DNA from: Ulota crispa
Lineage: Eukaryota; Streptophyta; Bryopsida; Orthotrichales; Orthotrichaceae
NCBI GenBank assembly: GCA_963920765.1
Contig: OY987249.1
Location: 9,300,817-9,364,816 of the forward strand
Reading direction: 5' to 3'
DNA length: 64,000 nt
The position numbers and the translations under genes were made by a program. Below, piece after piece: positions 46,964 to 64,000 of the stretch; positions within the stretch are counted from its first letter, which is position 1; every line of letters begins with the position of its first letter. Under the pieces are notes generated by a model. That model saw only the letters and a list, made by a program, of their open reading frames with translations, was not told where the DNA came from and made no database searches.

Positions 46964-49900
46964 GCTTGCTTGCTCGATCACCTGCGATTAGTGCCACCCG
47001 TCGTGCTTGCTAAAGCTGCTGCTGCAACCGGAGCTCTGCTTGTGGGAATCTGAACCTGCAGATCGAACAACATGTAGCTGCCTGCCACTCCCAGGGCGGC
47101 ACTCTGAGCGGCGCTTCACACTACGTCCCATGTCCCATCTCGGTCAGTCTCACCTGGAAGCGACATTTCAGCTTCATTCGGTTATTAAGGGCAAAAGAGC
47201 AGATTTTTTCTTTTGAATTTGTCGATGTAGAGCGACCGGCACCCAGAATGAACGCACACAGGTAAGGAAAAATTAGCTAAGGTAGGAGCATCATAAGCGT
47301 CAGTGTCCCCATGACCGTCACTTCTGAAATCTTGGAAAATCTGTGAAAGCAAATAGATGTAAGGATAAGAATGTATAACACGTGAACATGAATTCTTAAA
47401 AGTGGTTATGGGTACAATGGCAGTTTGCTCTTTAAAAATTCACAATTTATTCTCGCAGTATCCAAACAATACATTTGAAAGTGCAAACTCATTTTTTTTT
47501 GTTCCTAATAGGATCCTGTAATTTGCTAGTTGTTTATTAATAGTAATCATGTTCAAAACCCTTAGTTTGACGTTTATGGGTGCTCCTACCTTAATATTGT
47601 TGGGAAGTGAATGATATGTGCATGTTCATCCAATTTTTTTACTAATATAAGCTATTGGTAAATCACATGTTTGCCCAAGGAGGGATTTGACAATTTCATC
47701 CACTTTTTCACCTGATTTTTTTGTGTAATGATTGCCATAGGCATTTTGAGGTAAGATTTAGGCAAAAACTTGCTAAGAAAAAAAAAACCCTGCAAAAGAG
47801 TACTAAAGAAATGCATGTATATTTTCTGCAGAAAATCTAGTGGAACTTGGACTGAAAGTTAGATCCAGCAAAATGATTCACCCAAACATCCCTCTTTCTT
47901 GACGTTTAAATTTTCTAAAGACTGTTGTCATGTACGGGACATTGAGTTTTTTTTTTTTTTTTTTGCCAAGTCCCAGTTTTAGACTCTCCAGTCTCCACCA
48001 GAAGGATTTTGAGAATTCAGTGGGAAGTGAATCGCAATGTAAACTGGCCTTGAATCTCGCTTGCACAGCGGAGCCATGTGTCTGGATACATGAGCTCTCT
48101 GGTTAGCGACATGCATGTACTGTTTATAAGGGAATGGCGTCAGGTGCTGCGCCGGCGTAGCATTCTGGCAGGCGGTATCTCCAGGTAGAAAGCAGACTGT
48201 GAGAGCCCACATTTAGACGTGCAGGGAGAAGCGTCAAGTAGGGGTAGCATAAATTACGGGGAAGTCATTTTCCATGAAGAATGTTCGAATTTGGTATTGT
48301 CGAGCTATTGTAAGAGCATCTGATTCATCAACCCAAGACAACCTAAGACAGGGAATGAGACTGTAACTTCATTTTTGGTGCTGGGGTCAGATGTGTGGGA
48401 GAATGAGGTATTTTTAGGGCTTCACTGCAGGGTTTAATTTTGGTTTTTCCATGGTAGAGCAACATGCACCCCACCCTGCTAGCAGATAAGGAAGTTTTGG
48501 ATAGAGTTTGATAGAATCAATCGCATGTGAAGATTCATCCATGAAGCTTACTAATATTAGTAGCTTTCATCCAAAAGTTGGCGAATCTGATGCACACGTG
48601 AGGAGAGCTTCGGCAAATTCATCCATTTGTTCCAAGAAATTTTTAGTGTCAAGATCACCACTCAAGTTTGGAGGTAAGATTCTGGCAAATTTTTGCCAAG
48701 AAATTAAACGATGCTTCAATGCAAATACAACAACGTAGAACCAAGACATGCCCTTGTCAAAAAGATGATTTTACATTGCAAATTTCTTTGTTTCCCAGTG
48801 CCCTTGGTCTTCCCTTGTAACTTGTGCTTGAATGCCATATTGCTTGCAAGAGCTTGTAGCTTCTTGCAAGAGGTCACATGTGACCTTCTTTAGTGCATGG
48901 ATTTGCTATGGATGTGGGAGGATTTGGTCTATGAAAGAGACTAGAGACTTTTTTGGACGAGGAGCAGCCTAGAAGTGGCCAATTCCCAATCCAAAACCTT
49001 GTCTTTGGGTTGGGAAACATAGTGTTTCTTGTTTCCAATATTGACCACTTGCTTTCCGCACACATCCAATTAGGTACAATAATGTTCAACCAATGACAAG
49101 TTGCTTTATTTGCAAAAGCAAATAGATTCTTTAGTATGAATTATTCAACTTACTAATTGTGACAAAAAAAAGTTTACTAAAGTATCTACACCTAATGAAA
49201 TCCACAAATTTCAAATTTACAACATGTTGTGTTACAAGGCCACTCTATATTAGCCCCTAAAGGATCAAACCCTTTTTTCTGTCAAAATCACTAAAAACTG
49301 CCACTTCTAGGAGGTCTAGTAAAAAGGGATTTTATGTTTTGTTTTTGGGAAATCTAATTGTAGGCTCTTGCCCCAGACTAGAAGAGGTACTTGTGGGAAA
49401 AAAAATCAGCTCATTCCAAATTAAGAGGAGTGAGACATTTACATCTAAAGTGATTTTTTTTTTTTTTTTCCATGCTGCCCAAAAATTTCAGAAGCCTTTG
49501 ACCACTCTTATAACAAAAAGTTGCTCTGTCCAAAGTTGCACTTTTTTTTCCATGTAGGAGATCAAGTTAGGTATGTGTGGGAGAATTTTCAAATCAATTG
49601 GAACTATACAACACATGGGAAAAATCAGTAAGTAAAAAGAAGTAGAGAATGAGTCAAATCACTAAATTGTTAAGAGTTTAATTATTGAACTGAAAAATGC
49701 AAATCCTAACGGTCATAATGTTGTGATAAACAATCTACTTCCTTTGGTTTAGTTCTTTTTCTGAAATATTGAAAATTGAGTAAAACAAAGGACTTCAAAG
49801 TTTATTTTAGAGTAGAGATTCCAAAACTGCCTGCAAACAAAAACTCCTCATAACTTTCATGTCATTGATTGAAATTGGATGGTTCAAAGCTTATTGTGAA

Positions 49901-50858
49901 TAAAAAAAATCTAAAGAACCAATTTCAAATTTTTGTTTTAAAAAAAAGTAATTTTTAAAGAAGTTTTTGGGCTGCCCAAACGGGCAGTCTTCCCCAAATC
50001 TTCATAAATTCATGCATAACTTCTTCATCAAATGTCGGAATGAAGAAAAAATTAGATGCCCACATAGATCTTTGAATTCCACACCTTCAATAAAAATTTC
50101 AGAAAATCACACAAAGTAGTTTAGCCATAGGTACATGCCCGAAGCCCAACCTGTCCCCCGAAGGGACAATGGTCCTTTAGGGGTTAGGGCCCAAGCCCAA
50201 TTCACAAGGTCCAAGTTTTGATCAAGCGGCCTAATATAAATCCTTAAGCCTAAATGAAAACCCAGTTTGAACATACCAAATGAGGCCCATGCTCTTATAT
50301 TGAATCAAAGAATTGTGGTGATTCAATAATTTTTTTGGCATAGGTCTAACTTTTATGCCAAAAATTGCCAAATAAGTGGTTGTGTCATTGACAAGACCAA
50401 TTGGCCTAGCCTCTAGTACAAAGCCTTGGGTTGATGCCCCAATTAAAAAATCCAAGCAATCTCATGGGTTCATTTTGGTGGTTCTTAAATTGGGTTAACA
50501 ATTACACCCTAATGTAGAATAGCCCTCAATACAAAGCTCAATTAATTAAAACTAAGTAGGTAATTTGGGCTAACTAAATGTGTTGGCTAGAATCACATTA
50601 AAATTTCAACTTAAAAAAATAAGCAATGCAAGTTTCACACAAGTTTTGTGAATCATACTTAAGACAAGCTTCCTAAAACAGTATCTTAATCCTTTAGCAA
50701 CAAGGGTTTTGAAAATACGCTAACAACAAGGCAACTAGAAAGTGGTCAACTTTTTAAGGGTTAAGTTGCATTGCTACAAGAGAACGCTACACTAACTAAC
50801 CTCTCCTCAGAAACTATATACACACATTCAGATCTTGGCACGAAAGTAGTAAAAGTCC
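46964..50858. other. Gene-free region with one large repeat element
   Basis: About 46964-47260 is GC-rich and may be the leader or promoter of the orphan ORF. The rest is AT-rich with poly-T runs near 47950 and 49450 and a TTAG-ended element at 49250-50187. I recognise no gene. A minus-strand frame at 47979-48212 has moderate GC but no family resemblance. Confidence 0.45.
49250..50187. mobile_element. TTAGCCCCTAAAGG-ended element, about 938 bp
   Basis: The left end TTAGCCCCTAAAGGATC and the right end GGTCCTTTAGGGGTTAG are inverted and match the 916-bp elements at 22.0 and 24.1 kb in end sequence and length. Weak internal likeness (GCAAACAAAAACTCCTCATAAC against GCAAAATAAAACTCCTTTTAAC) supports an old member of the same family. 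Confidence 0.7.
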
Positions 50859-53094
50859 TTAAAACCTGTCGGCAAGTGATGGGAATCTCCGCAGCAATGC
50901 AGCAACCCCCTTTAAAGCCACCTGCGTACATCCACACCAATGAATGTGCTCAAGCCAAAAATCAATTATCAACTTTCAATTTTCAGATTACATGGGGATT
51001 TACAAGAAAGGGCACAAAATCACAAAATAATTACAACAAGGCACATGTCAAAAGTAATCACAAACAAAGACATAATCATCAGAACGCTAACAATGGTCTA
51101 TTATTTAACAAGCTTGTGCACCAAAGAAAGCTTGTTCTCAAAGGCATAGAGAAAACTCAATACATTATCAAGGAAAGTGTGTTGTGGAAAGTGTGAATAG
51201 AAAGGACACAACACCAGCACATGTGAGTGGCGCTTTTGGTGATTGCTTTTGGTAGTAATACAGGTTTGGTGATGAAGGAATGATTAACATGAGACAATAT
51301 TGTAGTTGTGTCCCTATTTGCAAATACTTTCAATCTATTCCCCGTAATTGTTTCGTGATTTTAAATTATAATTTACAAATTCCCAGTAATTTTTTTGTAA
51401 CTTTGTGCTCTTATTTACAAATTCCCAATGATTATGATAACTTCCAAAACATTTTTTGATTCGTAAACAAAGGACATAATATCATCTTTCTATTCACCTT
51501 TCTGTTGGTCCATTGTGTGACCTGTTTTGAAGATTCACAAAATAGTTTAATTCAACTCCTAAGAAGGTATTCAAAAAGTAAAAGTTTTGCTTACCAGTGT
51601 AAGATCACCGGGTTTGGTTGCAGGCTCCACAGCGTCTCTGCCATAACTGCAACAGCCACTCCACATCAGAACGAGAAGACTGCAAACAACAGCAAAGCAG
51701 AAAATGAAAGAAAAAACTGCAGGAAACGTATAAGCCTCTCTGGATAGCAAAGTACTTACACAATCTGCCGTTTGCCATTCAAGACTTGGCAGCGATAAAA
51801 GCTACAACCCTTGCTGAATGGAAATGGCTTGCCCTTCCACTCTGTTTCATGATGAGCAAGGACCAACGTTCTCATTAACCTCAGTTGAAATCAACATGGC
51901 AGAAGAGAAAGTTTTATTATCCAGAACTTGAAAAACAAACTAAAACATGGTTTTACTCACTATTGCATACTTTTAGACATCAACATATTGATAATCTTCC
52001 GGTATGAGGTCTCAATATGGTTTAGGGTTTAGAAACGAAAGCCTGTTACATAGAAATACCTCCATGTAAGCATGGAGAGGCCTCCGCATGAATTCTCTGA
52101 TATAATTTTGCCAGTTTCAATGAAACAATCTAGTTTTGCTGAAAAGTTATGGTAATAAAGAAACAACTGAGTTGCTTAAGAACAGTTGTTTTACCTAAAT
52201 GCCATACCACACCAGCAGCATTGGGATCACCGGTGGTGATGTCGTCTACTTTGAACGTCAATTCTGAACCTACAGAATCCATAAACTTCTGAAAGAAATC
52301 CGTGATTGCCTGTGAAAAGCAACGTAGTACGAAGATCATTAGGGTTTTAGAGGTGAAAAACTTGAGCAAACGACAGAACGATGCAGCTGAAATCATGAAC
52401 TCTTCAATGCAAAGCTTCTAACCAGGATTTGAATTCTACACTGATTAGCACGGAAAGAAGAGAATAGGGAACAGAGAGTTGAAAGAATTTGAATACTGGT
52501 TGCTGCGTGAATCCCAAGGAAAGCTTGAAACAGAAATGCACAAGTCTTGCTTGTACCAGCACGGAAAGAGGAGAGCACAGAAACGGAGATTTGAAAGAAT
52601 TTGAATACTGGTTGCTGCGGGAGTCCCAAGGAAAGCTTTGAAACAGAAATGCGCAAGTCTTGCAGGACTAGCAAACGCACAGATTGATAGGAATTTTATA
52701 CCTTCCTTCCTACGAAGGGCTTGGGAAACACGAGGTCCTCGTAGATGCAATCGTCGGCAAAGAGATCTCCGATCGAAGCAATCTCGCGACGGTTGATGGC
52801 GGCGTAAAATTCCTGCACCATATCCGCGGCCTCTTTCTCTTGTCTCTCATCAGAAGCGGCCAACGACGTCGTAGCAGAAGACGTCGGAGCAGAAGACGCC
52901 GAAGCTCCACTCACCTCCGCACTTGCCATTCGCAAGAACGTCGACACCCTCGCCGCTTCTCGACCGCTCCAAACACCGCTTCGCAATCTCTTCGGCGCGA
53001 TACACGCTTCGCCGGTTCCACGATGGCTCTCTGCGCACCAACTCGATACTCTGGGAGACGACCACGGCACTGTTACTATCCACGACGCTGCCAT
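50859..53094 (-). CDS. Chloroplast NTF2-like (SnoaL-fold) domain protein
   Basis: Five minus-strand exons are 52702-53094, 52195-52309, 51760-51841, 51595-51646 and 50859-50921 (TAA). Phases join correctly, giving 234 residues. The first about 90 residues are a Ser/Ala/Arg-rich transit-peptide-like stretch, followed by an NTF2-like fold: EFYAAINRREIASIGDLFA, CIYEDLVFPKPFVGRK, TDFFQKFMDSV, GVVWHLEWKGKPFPFSKGCS and IVYGRDAVEPATKPGD. It closely resembles the plant chloroplast NTF2 family proteins of the Arabidopsis At1g71480 type, as far as I can recall that sequence. The biochemical role is unknown. An in-frame ATG at 53157 is possible but its context is weak; 53094 has GCGATGGC. It is divergent from MIRO across about 0.5 kb. 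Intron 1 carries a 112-bp tandem duplication. Confidence 0.88.
52447..52672 (-). repeat. 112-bp tandem duplication in intron 1 of the NTF2-like gene
   Basis: Two copies of a 112-bp segment (AGCACGGAAAGA start; TTTGAATACTGGTTGCTGCG in the middle) begin at about 52447 and 52559. They differ at roughly one position in ten. Confidence 0.9.
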
Positions 53095-53622
53095 CGCAGA
53101 TACTCGATTTGCACTGAAATGCTTTGAACGATGAAACCTGGCTCGCTTAATTTCCATTGAAAACTCAAAAAGGAGGAAAAAGCAGTTGACGCCGCTGATG
53201 AGGTGGTGCCATGACAATCGTCCGTTTTTATTTTTTTCTCTCTTTCGGTTGCCAAAACTCTATCGGCTGTTCCGCTGTTCTAAAATTCTGTTGCTAAAAT
53301 AGCAGCAAGTTTAGCTTAAGAAAGGATGCTCGTTTCCATAACTGCGTCTATAACAAGGAAAAATTAACCTACAGTAGAAGAATTCTGGATTATGCTTGAT
53401 TCTTTGTTCTAACGAAAGAAAAACGGAACAAGCAAGTTAGAATGGAGCAACAATCATGCGCACATTGTAAGGATGTTTTACAAACTGGACGCGCGGTTAA
53501 TTTACTCTGTAAACTAACTATGGTGATGATACGAGAGCTCTAGTTAGGGTTGCAGGATTACAACATGCTCGGTGATTTTTCAATTGAAAAGCGATAGTGA
53601 GAAATTGGCGCCACGAACGACG
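53095..53622. promoter_or_regulatory. Shared upstream region of the NTF2-like gene and MIRO
   Basis: These 528 bp separate two divergent start codons and must contain both promoters and leaders. No clear TATA box or known plant motif could be assigned. The in-frame ATG at 53157 (minus) and an out-of-frame ATG near 53519 (plus) lie within it. Confidence 0.6.
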
Positions 53623-63121
<9,499 letters not shown>

Positions 63122-64000
63122 GTATGTCAGCTTGAATAGCACTTGTGAATAATCCTAAAAACATCACAGGTATTGGAATAACCAAAGGTACCAAAGAAAT
63201 AAGACCGGCAAACATTAATTCGTGAGTCAATATATTCCTAAAGAACTGAAAAAGATTTTGTATATTTTTGTAGTATTTATTGGTAAAGTACTGGACATGA
63301 AATAATTCTGAGCCTCAAGTCAGAAAATATCTTTTTTTCTTTTTATTTATGGACATCGATAAAACTTTTGCATATTATTTCCAGGTTAAATTTATTAGGT
63401 TTTTTCTTATAGAATTTGGGAAATGTTTTGCTCTCAATATGAGAGAGAACTGCAGTGCTGCTTTCAAGAGTTATCTAAGACTTTGCTTTTTCTCTAAGAA
63501 CACCATAGTGCACATCATAATGGACCAGAGTTGAGACTTAGCTAAAAATATCCACTCCTTACTCTGATTCTTCTCATAAAGTTGATCCTTCCCCAAATTT
63601 AAAACTAGCTACATATTCGAAAAGCTGCATATCTTGAAAATCAAGAAAGGAAAGTTAAGAAAGGAGGTGAAAGGTGTTAAAATTTGAGGTGTATCTAGCA
63701 AGAAGAAGAATTGGTGTTGTAGTACAACAATTTTGAAAATCACATTTAAATCACAATCAAACAATTCACAAAGTTTGTCACAAGTCCACCACCAGTATAT
63801 TTTGAATTTACAAGATGCTTTAAGAGTTGAGGCACTTTCAGATTTCAAAGAAGCAGTCTAAAGCAAAGCGTTAATGAGCATGGCGTTGTAGGGATAAGAA
63901 TTGCAAGCATGGTGGAGCAATAGTCTACACCTCAAATTTTAACACCTTTTACCCCCTTTCTTAACTTTCAAATCATGTAGTTAATTCAAATTTAATGAGG
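63122..64000 (+). other. MIRO intron 13 (incomplete)
   Basis: The donor GTATGT begins at 63122. No stretch that could encode a membrane tail in frame was found before the window ends, so the final exon must lie beyond it. The intron contains an inverted repeat at 63650-63969. Confidence 0.6.
63650..63969. mobile_element. MITE with GAAAGTTAAGAAAGG ends
   Basis: GAAAGTTAAGAAAGGAGGTG at the left and the inverse at the right (CCCCCTTTCTTAACTTTC) pair over about 43 bp including GGTGTTAAAATTTGAGGTGT. It is 320 bp with no clear target duplication. Confidence 0.8.

Noticed and set aside
53572-53622. Earlier in-frame MIRO start (MIFQLKSDSEKLAPRTT)
   Set aside because: MIRO proteins begin shortly before the first GTPase domain, and the open stretch lacks a conserved start; ATG 53623 gives the usual N-terminal length.

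Overview
The window is nuclear DNA from a plant. Five multi-exon protein genes with GT-AG introns belong to plant families: an ABCB/MDR transporter, a DRG GTPase, a MIRO GTPase, and two chloroplast-type proteins with transit-peptide-like N termini. The DNA between exons is AT-rich and full of short non-autonomous transposons, among them CACTA elements whose ends read CACTACAAGAAA and Stowaway-like elements with TA duplications. Moderate introns and the MITE load suggest a land plant, perhaps a non-seed plant, but the species cannot be told from the sequence. All gene models are hand-spliced: exon ends were placed on GT/AG sites that keep the frame and match known family sequence.

Layout. 0.3-5.0 kb (+): a five-exon gene of unknown function, possibly with more 3' exons up to about 6.07 kb. 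8.6-17.7 kb (-): a complete 11-exon full-size ABCB transporter of the ABCB15-like type. 17.7-30 kb: no gene recognised, but dense MITEs and a 3-kb inverted pair of 916-bp elements. 30.2-33.9 kb (-): a complete 10-exon DRG GTPase. 34-38.8 kb: more MITEs and a decayed DRG-like fragment. 38.8-41.2 kb (-): a three-exon 200-residue predicted plastid protein. 41.2-50.8 kb: mostly repeats and AT-rich DNA, with one GC-rich orphan ORF at 46.6-47.0 kb. 50.9-53.1 kb (-): a five-exon plastid NTF2-like protein. 53.6-63.1 kb (+): MIRO, 13 exons present; the last exon, expected to carry the membrane tail, lies beyond the window.

The genes do not form a pathway or cluster. They are housekeeping-type genes: membrane transport, a translation-associated GTPase, mitochondrial dynamics and chloroplast functions. 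The NTF2-like gene and MIRO are divergent and share about 0.5 kb of upstream DNA. The most notable content is the transposon and repeat landscape. It includes palindromic MITEs with exact 9-bp target duplications, CACTA MITEs (one nested inside another element), an element family whose ends contain the plant telomere heptamer CCCTAAA, and several tandem duplications that copy exon-intron junctions (unknown gene intron 1, MIRO exon 1). I found no convincing new multi-gene system.
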